From Pempheris klunzingeri (Eukaryota; Chordata; Actinopteri; Acropomatiformes; Pempheridae): 64,000 nt of DNA. Position numbers and translations under genes: made by a program. Shown piece after piece: positions 33,849 to 46,500 of this stretch; the first letter of the stretch is position 1; each line of letters starts with the position of its first letter. The stretch spans positions 3,122,175-3,186,174 of the forward strand of contig NC_092031.1 in assembly GCF_042242105.1 (NCBI RefSeq). The letters run 5' to 3'. The notes under the pieces were generated by a model. It searched no databases and was not told where the DNA came from. It saw nothing but the letters and a program-made list of their open reading frames with translations.

Positions 33849-36800
33849 CTGGCAGAGCAGAAACACAGACAGAGTGAGAACAGAGTGAAACTCAATTCTG
33901 TTGATTTATGGGAGAAAAAAAAAAAGAAAAAAGGAGAGTAGAGTGAAACAGATCATTCCAGATGTGATTTCATCAATGCTGGATGATAAATGTCATCATA
34001 CGGTCAAACCATAGTTACAATATGAATAAAAAAAAAAAAAAAGAAAGCATGATAGGGGTGCACGATAATACTGGGCAATAAATAAAGTTTGATACACAGC
34101 ATTGTTGAGCAAACCCTGAACCGTCTGGATTATGAAACCAGGCTGCAGGGATTTGCTCCCATCCAGCCTGGATTTGGTCACCGGGGCATCGTCATGTTGA
34201 AACATCATCAGGGTCATTCCTTCAGACTTTGTGAAAAAAATACTATATAGATGTTTGCACAGGTTGAGTAGTCCTCTGCACGTTTATCAATCTAATCTTA
34301 AGTAAATCGTAAAATCCGTGGACTGCTCCTTTAATGTTAAATCAATACAGTCCACACAACTAAGCACATGGAGGTGCTGGGATTAAATGAAAAATATCTA
34401 TATCGATATCAATTGGATGGAATTTATTGGCAAAAATGTCACTACCGTGCATCCCTCATGCTGACACCTGATTCAGACATGATCAATGTCCACTGAAAAA
34501 CAAAGACTAGTCATTTCAGCTGGGTAGGGGTTCAGTTGGGCTAAGCCACAAGATCAATATAGTTAGCTATGCTCGTTTTTAAACTAATATATTGACCTCG
34601 GCTTGATGCAGGTAACAGGTACGTGTCTGGTGCCACTTGTGAGAATGAGGACGTCCACAGTGTGATGAACAACTGGACACTGCACAGACAGGGAGTGTGC
34701 TGACTGGGGAACAGGGGTGGAGTGGGAGTGAGTGTGTGGGTGAGTGTGTGAGTGTGTTCGGGTGGGGGGTGGGGGGGAGGCAGCAATTATGGGTGGGAGT
34801 CCTGAGGGCAGAACAGGTTGGAGCTTTTTGTCGCCCGCCCTCGCTTGTATGGACTAGTAAGCCATGCATCGTCTCAGCCACCATGCAAAGGCCAAAAAAC
34901 ACTGTGTTAGAGCTGGGCTGAGCAGCAGCTGCATGTCGGGATCAAAACAATGACAAGTCATGTATAAGTACATCAGGAGCGGCTCTAGAGTGAGGCTGCC
35001 GTAAAGCAGTGAATCAGATGGAGACCTGATCCAAAATCTGCGTCTGCTGGCAGCTTCACCCTACTGTGAGCGGGCTCCGTGTTTGGCCGAGATGGAGCAG
35101 GGATTGGAGGGGTGGTGGGGAGGTGAGGCTTTAGCACGGGAGCTCCAGCTTACCCTAAAAGTCCCTCTCACACATAGAATCACACTGAACCTCTCGGCTC
35201 ATACCGCTGTAAAGTGAGACAATAAGAGCAGTCGACAAGAGGGGACAATTAGACGAAAACATAGCGAGAACCTTCGGGTGATGCTGAGGTAGATAAATAG
35301 AGTGTTAAATGAAGAGACAGCTGACTTAAAATAAACATGTTTGAGTGCAGGTTTTTGTTTGTGTGACTCTGAAACAGGATAAGTCACATCCCAGGAAAAG
35401 ACCAAAACCAACACAAATCTTTTAAAAAGAGTTTCATATTAAAAAAAGGCTCAGTGAAACAAATGGACAGGACGTTTTATTAAACTACATCCTGTGAATA
35501 CGTTAAGGACCTTTGACCCCCCCGTCCAGCCTGATTACTGTATGATCTGTGACCACAGTTGCTTTTATTCCTTTTCTTCTGCTTATTTAGATTTATTTAT
35601 TTATTTATTCCTAATTATTTTGTATTTTGTCACTTCAGTAGCTATGACAATTATTTTATCTTTCCCTTATTTTCTCTGTAATTCCTCTTTTGAATGTTTT
35701 GTTAGATTATAATATAAATATAGAAAGAAATAATAATAAAAAAGGCTCAGTGATTACCCCAAACAGCTGATCACTGTAGTTTTTAATCAAATGTTGATCA
35801 AACAAAAGGAAATAATGAATTTGTTGGGGACTATTTTCAGCAGCGGAGTAATATACACATTTATTTGTAATCTTTATTCTCCAGTTTAATCTGTAGAATT
35901 CTATTTTAACTTATTATAACTTATCTAAATAGGTCTTTTTAGGTATACTGCCTTGTGCTTCTTTTGTATTTTATCTTTATACCTTTTGTGTCTTATGTAA
36001 CATGTTGAATTGCCTTGTTGTTGAAAAGTGCAGCACAGATAAACTCCTCCTTGCCTGTGACACAGGGGAGTAATACATCAGACTGGAGACACAGATAAAA
36101 AAAAAAGAAAGATGCATTAATTGTTGGTTTTGGTCTTTTTGTGGGATTTCTCCTCACCAAAACAAAAAAAGAATATTTCATTACTGTGACGTGTAATTAT
36201 TCATACAGTGCTAGAGTGAAACCTACAAACATATTTGTTATTCAAACTCTCTGGTAATTAAGTGATAAGAGTCTTAAACCTCTGATCCATTGGCCTGTTA
36301 ACAGTTTCTTTTAATAGCTGTGAGAACAAAGTACTGACTGTTGTCGACTGATATCTTATCATTCATAAAAAATACAAAACTATTCTTCAAAGTCAGCGGT
36401 GATTAATGGGCTCACATGAACGGGGTAAAATTCTGTAAAAATCTAATTAAGTGTAAGTACAAAATTAAATACAGCTGAATAAGAGCACTTAAATACAGTC
36501 CAGTCAATGATGTGTTGTGATCTGCTGTTTCATACCCCTTACCTGTGGACATGCTTTCCCCAGGAGACAAACCGTCCAGGAGGCCCGCCGAGTGATCCAG
36601 AGGCTGGGGACTGGAGCCGGGCGTGGTGGGGGGCTGAGGAGGAGGCAGGCTGGGCCTCTGCCGGGGCGGCTTGGGGGTCGGCCTGGCCTTGGTGAGGGTC
36701 CCAGCCAGCGAGGGCGGAGAGGACAGAGACGGGGTGGTGGTCGCCTGGATCTGTCCCGGGGAGCCGATGGTGGCGTATCCCTGCGGGTAGCTGAAGCCGT

Positions 36801-39800
36801 ACGGGGAGGGGGTGCTGGGGGGAGTGGGCGACAGGCTGACGGGAGACGGCTGACCCGTCGACTGGTCGGACATGGCTCCTGTCTGACAGTAAGGGCCTTT
36901 GGGCGGGATCGGGGCCAGCTTCTTTGCTGCAGAGAAACCGACAAGAGAAACAGATCTCAGATGTCACAGGACACATTAGAGGTGGATTTCTAAACTTATT
37001 TTGGATGTGAATGACTGTTTGTCTCTGTGGCTTCATTAAAACTGCAGTAGGAAACACACAGGACAGTCGCTATAACTGGCTCGCTGCATGCAAGCCAACC
37101 CTGAAAGTGAGTCTTTAAACATTTTTAAAGGAACTCTGCCTACTGCAGCTTTTAAGAGGAACTCCAGTGTTTGTGTTGCTGTGAAGCTGGATTTACAAAA
37201 AAAAAAACAAGTGATCCAAATCGCAGCAGCAGAGGCAGAGAGATCCTGACTTTTAGTCTTTAGTATCAGTCAACCCTCCGAAATGCTGCATCCTATAATT
37301 CCCATAGCAGGACATCATCAGGGGGGTTTTCTCAGCTCCATCCGAGGCCACAGAAGACATCATGGACAAACCATGACTGACTTTAATGTGCAGAATCAGG
37401 GGGAGCGCTCCTTTAATGATCGTCATAGTCACTGATCTAATCAACCCTGCATTCACTCATCAATTCCAGATAAATATATAACCCTGCTGCCAATTATTTA
37501 GCCGTCAGCAGAGTTAAAAATGTTAACTTGTGACTCTCATGTTGGATGTAAGGCATTTTGAAAGAAATACATTTTAATAGACTGATCTCCTCCATTCACT
37601 GTGTTTAATAATATTATAACTAAATTATATTAAATTTACTACATTGCTCTTAGATCATAATCTGTGTATTTACCATTGTTTTAAATGACAAACAGAAGCA
37701 CCAGTGCACCATGAATGGTTGATGTTTCACCACAGCTGTATTACCTCTCCTCAGGGTGTGCGGGCTGTGCTCGGGGTGCTGCAACTGTCCGCTAGAGGTC
37801 ATCGTTCCCTGGATCCCCTTCTGCCCGATCACTGGAGACAGCTCCTTGTTCTTCAGAGTACTGAGGAGGAAAACACACAGGAATCACCAGCCGACCCGTG
37901 AATCTAACGTTTCCCTCATAATATCTCAGCCCTGTGAATCTCCTGGCTTATTAAAGTAATATGAGAGCAGCCGTGGTTCAACGTCAAAGTGCCTGAGTGA
38001 CCGCTGCAGCAGACGGACATGTAGTTTATACTGCGCTGCAGCAGAAGCAGTCCAGAGATCCCAAATAAACCCTGATGGCTTAATGGATTTTCCTTACTTT
38101 TACAGCGCAGTGCAGCCAGAATGCCGATGAGAAGAGGGCCTGAAGGTCACAACGTAACCAGTTTATACTCTGACTCACTGTCGGCCTGCTCTCACTCCCA
38201 GCAGATGAGGCATGAATGGGTGATGGGACTTAAAAGTCGAGATGGAGCAACGCACATGAGCCTCTTTTGGGCTTCCATCAAACACTACAGTGCCATTAAT
38301 GATGTTCTCCTTCAGCGTACATCGCATGCTGTTGTTTTTGTTCGTCTCCAAGCTCTGATCTTGCAGTCTCACCACAGTCAGGGCGGACTGGGCCCACTGG
38401 TGTGACTCATAAACGCCCACTTTTATAATGGTATGCACTGAAAGCTTTGAATTTCCTTTGTTGCCTGGCAACCGGCTCCTGAATATCCTGGCAACATGGA
38501 AAGTTATGGATTGCATTCATGGCTTTTAAATTAAAGATGGATGTGATAACGACATTCCTAAAGAGTATTGTTTTTTTTTTTTTCATGACTGACAGAAAGC
38601 ACAGGCGAAGAACAGGTCTCTTAGTCCTCCTCTCTCCTCCTCACATCATCCCTCTCTCAGGCGTCTTTGTCCCCGTGCGGCCTCCCTTCATGTGTGTGTG
38701 AGCTGTGTTGGAAGTAGGAACGAGTTAAGCATGGTTCTGTATTTACCTAGTCGGCTTGACTCCTCTCTCCCGGCTACAGGCACAGGCTGCCCATGGAGGG
38801 GGAGCAGATAGGGGGGTGTTGGGAGGTTTGGGGGAGCCCAGGAAGAGATCGTGGCGAGTAAGAACGAGGGGGGGTTTGATGTAAAGGGTGGAGCCATTTG
38901 TTTCGGACAGGGTTGCATGCGAGGCGTCGGAAAGGGAGGCCTGTTTGGGCAGGTGCAAGGAACTGGGTTTGGGGTTGGAGTTGACGTCAAGCTGCTGAGG
39001 GGAGGGGCAAAGGGAGTGGGGGAGTGGGGGCGGGCTGTGGCCGGAGCGGCGTGGGGGAGGGGACGGGCCGGGAGGCACGGATTCGGGATGGGGAGCAACG
39101 GGACGCACGCTCGGAGGTGCTCGGGTGAAGAAATGGTGGTGAGGGAACGACTGGGAGGAGCAAGAGGAGGAGGAGGAGGAGGAGGAAGAGGGGTAAGGGG
39201 GAGGCAGCCTCTCCTCCTCAGGGGAGGGGTAGGCGTAACAGGAGTCCGACCAATTGGAGGATGCATCATCCGAGCTGCAATGATAAACATGTCAATGTCT
39301 CATAGGGAATTAAGCCGAGTCTCCAGAGGCTGAAAAGGTGTTAAAGTGGGTGAGGAGAAGGGGGACGTATCGATCTGGAAGTTTAAGTTCAGGCGCATAT
39401 TAATCACTGTGTCAGGGAGGAGAAGTGAGGGCTCCGGGGGGAACAACAGCACAGAGGAAATAAAGAATAGGTGCTCATGAAAATCTCTAGTGTTCAGATC
39501 AGGAAAATGAAGTAAAACAGAAGAAGAAGAAGAAGAAGAAGAAGAAGAATCACCTCATCCATTGCAGGGCCTTGCGACAATGGACTGTTATGCTGTTAAT
39601 GATGCTTGGACTAATGGCAAAAACAAAACAGATATATAATTCATGCACATGCAGCAATGAACCATTTCTACTGAACTACGGATGAACTTCCCCACATTTT
39701 CTAGCCGCTTAGAAAGAGAAAGCGCTCTGGCAGAAAATGAATTCTGACTGCACACATGGCTCCACGACTTAAGAAAACCAGGAACATTAAGAACTCAAAG

Positions 39801-40324
39801 AGCGGCTGTAAAGTGTGAAATGGCATGCTTCATTTGAGGTGAGACACAGAGGTGAGAGGATGAGTGTTTGGTGTGAGGTGGGGGGAGGTGGGGGAGACAG
39901 CAACAGACAAGAAGACGTGCGTAAGAGCAGACAGCGCTTTTCTGGTGTCGGTTGTGGGACGCAGCAGCACACGCGGCGAGGAGGGAGGAGCAGCAGCAGC
40001 AGGTGGGGGGTGTGTAAGGGGTTTGGTGGGAGAGGGGGGGGGGCGAGTGTTGGGTGAAACAGGAGGACGGGGGCACGACAGCCTTACCTGGCTCGGTCGC
40101 TGCTAGTGGGAGGAGGGGTGGGGGAGGGGGAGGCAGAGAAATCCCCGGTCTGCTCGGGGATGAGAGCGTCAGTGGGCGGGACAGGGGGATGCACGCTCGG
40201 AGGCGTGGAGGAGGATTTACGCGTGGAAGACGAGCCCCTGCGCGACACCCAAGAAGTGTCCATCACCCTGACACCCATGCTGCAGTGGGACAGAGATGCA
40301 CAGCCAATCAAATCAAGGGAGGGC

Positions 40325-40387
<63 letters not shown>

Positions 40388-41868
40388 TGTTTGTGTGTGT
40401 GTGTGTGTGGTTCAGGGGGTCAGGTTTCCACAGATCGTCAGGTGTGAAGCTGCTAAAAAGTGATGAGCTTCCCTGTCTGTCATTTACACCACCAGTGCAC
40501 CAAGGAGGCCTGACCCTGGATCTGCTTCTAGGGCCACTGTGCTCCACCCACATGAGCCTCAGCAAACAAGAACAGAGAACAACATTTTATCTACACAGTC
40601 CTCAAATGCAGAATTCCCCTTTTTTTATGGCACATTCTCCTGCAGGATGAGGACGTGCGAGTGGGTGAAATGTTACATCTTCTGATAAATGCAACACAAG
40701 ATGAGCCGTTTGGATGAAATGAACGAGGATAAGATAAGATGGCAGACATGTCGAGGTCCCTTTGGTGTGTTCAGGTCGAAACAAAGTCATTCTGGGAAAA
40801 ACTCTCATTTAGTTAAGAGCCAATTAGCTTAGCATAACAGTCCAGAGGTCACAAAATACAGCTTCCAGCACATTTAAAGCTCAATAACACATTATAGCGT
40901 ACTTCAAAATGACAAACATGATTTCGCCCATTTCTGGTTTTGTCTTTTAACTTCCAGTCACTAATGTCGGCACATATATTAGCACATAAGTCTAAACACT
41001 ACATCCACTGCAGCTCATATCATAAAACAGACTAACTTAACCAGCTCATTTTACACTGTAGGGGTACATTAGCTTGATGACACACAGCACCGACGCTTCA
41101 TTAATCAGTATGATGATGCAGATTATTAGGTTTTTAACATTATTCGTCACAAACGATCATTAAACCAGCTGATTTTTACTTTGTTGGTCTGGAAGCAGAT
41201 TAACAAATTGATTTAAAATACATTTTACACGCAGACTATTTTACCCAATTATGCAACTTAACTATAATCATGTCATTGTTATTCATTAATAAGCTCACGT
41301 GCAGAAAGAAATATTAGAAAACAAACACACTGACTGTTAACTATAATTATTATAAGAGTAAGATGAGACGTGATCTAACGAGCGCTGCCTCAAAGCCATT
41401 AATGCTGAGCTTGATAATTAAAAAGCTGGTTGGATTTTTGCTCAAATTAAAGTCCCACTTCTGGTGTAGATGAAAAGTTAAAAAACAAAATAACAAAGTT
41501 GGAGCTCTTCCTTATTGCTGACATGTTTATAATGCATGAATTATTGAGGCTAGCTGTTTCCCTCCACTTCCAGTCTTTATGCTAAGCTAGGCTAACTAGC
41601 CGCTGGCCGTAGCTTCATATTTAGGCGACGTACAGTAATAACTAACTAGAGGAACAACTATGTAGTTGGCTGAGACTAAACAAGGGGCTACTGTGCTCAC
41701 AGGCTCAACAAGTTTATCCAGTGCTGAAACTGCAAAGATGCTACTTATGTAAACACAGGAAGAAAGGCCTGCTTTGTCCATGTCAGCCATTTGTCACCCA
41801 ACTCTGGTGGAGACATTGAACTATAGGAGTCCAAGTGTGTCACTGCAGGCGGACCTGACTGGAGCATT

Positions 41869-41910
<42 letters not shown>

Positions 41911-43503
41911 CAAATGACGGACAGCTCCTGTCAGCGTGCAGCTGAGACGAACAGATGATGAACGGGCCAATGAGAGGATGGCTGGAGGAAAAGGATCTAT
42001 ACTGTACCTTTGTATCTTCCTAATGCTGCATAGTTAAGACAGAGACAAGCACAATGAGGACAGGAGAAAGGATCAAACCCCCCCAGGCTCATTAACAGCA
42101 TCGCTATCAAAGCAGCAGCAGCAGGAACTTTGGCAGAATCAACTTTTGAGACAAGATGCAGGAGCAAACAGGGAGGTCGGCCTGGTGGGGGGGGGGGGGG
42201 GGGGGGGGGGGGGCGCAAAGGAGGAGAGTCACGCCGAGTGTAATGAGGAGAGCGACTGGAGGGGTGAAACGTGCTCTCCCACGGCGTCAAAGCCCAGAGA
42301 GAAAACTAACGTTCCATTTGGTCCCTAATTAGGTCAAAGTTTCCCTCACGGATACAAGAAAACCCCCCCAAATAACTTTTTACGTGCTTTAAATTAACTG
42401 GCTTTTCTTCATGGTTTGGGCCGTGATTATGTTTTTAGACATTAGTGAGCTTTCAACTTTGTAGCAACAGTTCACGGACGACATGATGCCCCCTCACACA
42501 GAACCAGGCCCACAGAGAAAAGGTCAAACACCTTTGGGATGAAGTGGAACAGGCCCCCAGCAGCGCTCGGCTGCTTTGGTGTGGTGGCCACAGCCTGAAT
42601 ATAAATATAATAATAATAAAAATACAATGCAACACTCCCCACATGCAGTCATTACAAAAGAATAAATAAAAATAAACTATCGCACCTTGTATGTAACCTT
42701 ATATGAGGTCCTACCTATTATGAATTATTCTCCACATTAATGTAGAGGGAAGGTGCAGCGTGTGTCCTTCAGGGTGCAAAGCATGATGGGAAACTATGAC
42801 ATAACATTTTTATTCCTAACATGACGGGGCACAAATATTAGCATCTGAACATCACTGTAGTTATTATAGTTTTGTTCATTAGTTTTTAATCTTTATTTTT
42901 ACTTTTAGAGTGGGGTTCTTCATTTCAGTTTAGTTTTTACTGTTTAAAACGTTTAGTTTTAGTTTTTATAGTTTTTATACGTTTCAGTATTAGTTTGTTA
43001 TTGTGATGAGGGCAGGATTTGTCAGGGGCAGATTTAAAAACAGTTTGTGAAGGCAGTCTGTGTTTCCAGTCTCAATGAAGAGATGCACTAACGCCTCCTC
43101 GGGCTGGTTGTGTCGACAAATTTGACCAAATTGACTAAAAATAAAGATTTAATCAGTTTTAATAGCTTCAATTCAATAAAGGAATTTTATTTTGTTGTCT
43201 ATTATTTTGTCATCTGTCAGTTTTTGCCTTTTTCTGAAGTAAAATCGGACTAAAATAAAACTACAGACTTTCACACCTGCAGCAGTTTGAGTTTTTACTT
43301 CACTAACCTTAATGTTCACCAAGTAAAAATTTAAAAAGCAACTTTAAAGCCATGTTCAGACCTAAATCTAAAATCTTCTGTGCATAAAAACTAAGACAAC
43401 CACTTTTTCAAGCGAGCAGCAGCCTCTTTTTGTGCTGAGCCTGCTGCTTCTGACGACGGCTCTCTGTGTTTTTATTGAGAGTCGAGCTCTATTGATCAGA
43501 CCC

Positions 43504-43536
<33 letters not shown>

Positions 43537-46500
43537 GGCCCAGGTCTAATTAGCTGGGCTACTTGTGGTCCCAGGGCTGCAGGGCTCAGGCTACCCGCAG
43601 GCCCTGATAAGACCACGGGTGTGTTAAAGCATTAACGAAAGAGACACAGAGACGCACAGAGAAAGAGAAAGAAAGCAACTGGCTGGTTTTCAGCTAATCC
43701 TCCTCCAAAGCCAGAGGATTGTCAGATTCCTCATTTCACAGACTAAATGTCATCCCTCTGCCTCTTTTTCTCACCAGGCTGCATAAAAAGCTTGAAAGCA
43801 GGTGCAGAGTGATACAGTACTCCTCCTGCGCACCTCGCAGTAAACCAGGGTCACTTCTCACATGAAACTTGTGTAATCAGTGGGGAATTCTCTCGCTCCT
43901 ACTTCACATGTCCGACCCTGTCAAAAGGCAGTCATGCAGAGACTTTACGTGCCTCGAAGTGGCCTTGTCTAGAAAATATGTAAAGCCAACGTGTCAGCTC
44001 GGCTGTCGGTGAGCAGGAGCCACCCTGAGTGAAGCTGCACGACTGCTGATTGATTCAGAAGCAGAGTGACACGGTTGTGTGTGTTGGAATAGTTTGTTTG
44101 ACGTGGATATTGAACACATATTTGCAGCTCATTTAGATGTGGGAGTCGAGTGCTGTGCTACAACACGCTGTCTTGTCAGTATTTCCTGAAGCTGCAGGAC
44201 AACATCTCTGTGTCTGTGTCTCTTCCTCTCTTCCTCTCTTCCTCCCCCTCTCGCTCTTCTGAGTCATGCTAATGTGGCTCCAGGGCTGCAAATGTCGATC
44301 TGTTGGTCACTCAGTCCATCACGTCCGTCCAGACTGAAATATCTCAACTGCTGGATGGTTTGTGGAATTAAATTTGATTATCTTCCCCTTCAGGAAGATC
44401 CCTGACCTTTTCATTTAGCGCCATCATCAGGTGATATCTTCACTTTGCCCAGTACTGCTAACAAACCCAGCTAAGATGGTGATCATGGTAAACGCTGGCC
44501 GTCCGTCACATCAGCATCTCAGCTTTGTCACTGTTCGCAGGTTAGCATGCTGATGTTAGCACGGCTGCAGACTCCTTCTCCGTCTGTCTCGCTACTTACA
44601 AACAAGAAAAACTAGTTTTGCTGCAAGTAGTAAGTCAGTAACAACTGTAATCACCAATAGTAAATAAATAAAGGTAGTTATATGCAGGCAGAAGTGAATT
44701 TCATGCCTCAGTCACACAGCTGAGAAAAAAAAGTGAGACATAGTGCTAATTTTGTTTGATGAGAGAATCAATACAACTCTCATGTCTGTGACTTAAATAT
44801 GCAGCTAGAAGTCCCTGCTTCCAGTTTCTACGCCGAACAACTACTGTACATTTCCTCAAATAATGGCCTTTAATTACCTTTAATTCACTGTGTTTGATAC
44901 ATGAAGTATATTTGGTCATATTTTCCCTGTTTGTTATCATCATTATTATTCTGTTAATACAACAAAATACAGTTTAGTTGGGCCTGAAACTGCCTGAAAT
45001 GCATTAACACTTCAGATAAGTAACAGAAAAGTAGATAATATAATATGTATAATACTAACAAAATGTTGAAATGCAAGTTTATAATGTTGACTTTGATCAA
45101 TCAAAGTGATTTACAGACATTAATTTAATTTACATTATCTTTAACTGGCATGCACATTATGTAACAGGCTCCAGGAGTATTGACCCTTTATTAGGGGCCT
45201 CGTGGACAAAAACCACAGGCCATAATCAGAGGCAAACTAACCTTCTCCTGGCTTTAGCTCCATAGTTTACGCACAGACATTAGAGTGGTATCGATTTTTT
45301 CATCTAACTCTCTGCAAAAAAGCAAATAAGTGAATATCCCAGCATGTTTCTTTAACCTGCTTCTGTGACTGATCGATGCTCCGGGGGTCCGGTGCTTAAA
45401 CTGATCAATGAAAGACTCTCTCTAAAGTTAATGCAGTCGTCTCATGGAATAATAATATCAACCAAAAACCAAAACACACCTACCTGAAGTCCTCAACCTG
45501 TCTACTTATCTGTGAATGCTTTAAATTAGCCTTTTTTTATTGTCTGTTTCTCTTTTTAACTCTAACTTTAATCCCTGCAGAGACAGAAAAGTCGTACCCG
45601 TCCTTCTTATAGAACTCCAGCATCATGTTGTCCGTGGCGACGCTGAGCGGCCGTCGACTCTGGTCGTTCGGCTTGCGATCGATCTGGTCCATGTCCGGAG
45701 ACGGCATCGAGCTGTAGTTGGCGTTGTGGTTGGTGTGCACCGGGCTCCCGTAGTTCCCTGTGACGTTGAACTCGATTTCTGAGAAAGATGAAAGACGAGA
45801 CATGGAAACAAGTTTTTATTTTTTCATGTGAAGGAGTCATTCCCCCACGGTAGGAACTAAAATAAGCCAAATCCATGTCCTCTTGTATTGTCCCTCCTCA
45901 CCTCCGGGGAAGAACCAGTCGGCGTGCTGGATGATTGGTTCGATGATGCCGACGATCTGCAGGGAAACTGTGGTCATCATCTCTGTGATGTTGCTGCAGC
46001 GGACAGAGAGGAGGCTTTTATTATGGTGGGACGTCCAGGAAAAGTGGATCATAAGAATTTACTGTCAGCTGGTGATTAACACATTTTCATGATATCACCC
46101 AAGCGTTAAAAAAGGAGAAAATTAAAACCATTTCAACAATGTTGGCTATTAAAATACTAATTAAAAGTTAGAGGAGGATGAAGAGTTTGTGAGATTTACA
46201 CAGAGATATGAGGACGTGTCCTCCACCCTTCCCAAACTGCTTACTCATCATCATCATGATGAACATACCCGATTCTTACATGCAGTATTAGACGGAATAT
46301 TTAGATCCTTCACTTCAATAAAAGTACTAATACCACAATGTAAGATACAAGTACAAGTGCTTCAGTATAATCAGGAAAATGTACTTAAAGTATTAAAAGT
46401 AAAAGTGTCCCTCTGTGACTGTTGTACTATTTTATATTCTCTCATTAGATTATTATTCCTCAGCATTCATGAAAAAGCAGGATTTTACTGTTGGAGTTGA

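Noticed and set aside
34579-34902. 107-codon minus-strand ORF rich in His, Thr and Pro
   Set aside because: It sits in an ARHGAP44 intron over GTGTG/GGGTGG-rich sequence, without suitable splice phase or conserved blocks.
36504-37057. 146-, 158- and 172-codon ORFs in other frames and on the plus strand
   Set aside because: They overlap the ARHGAP44 exon at 36543-36926, whose frame is set by splice phase and conserved residues.
38688-39290. 200-codon minus-strand ORF rich in proline, and a 160-codon plus-strand ORF over the same place
   Set aside because: They are other-frame shadows of the ARHGAP44 tail exon. The frame fixed by both splice junctions is a different one, and the open frames reflect CCT/TCC-rich composition.
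40054-40650. 198-codon plus-strand ORF with a long VCVCVC run
   Set aside because: It is opened by a GT microsatellite and overlaps an ARHGAP44 exon on the other strand. No protein-like features outside the repeat.
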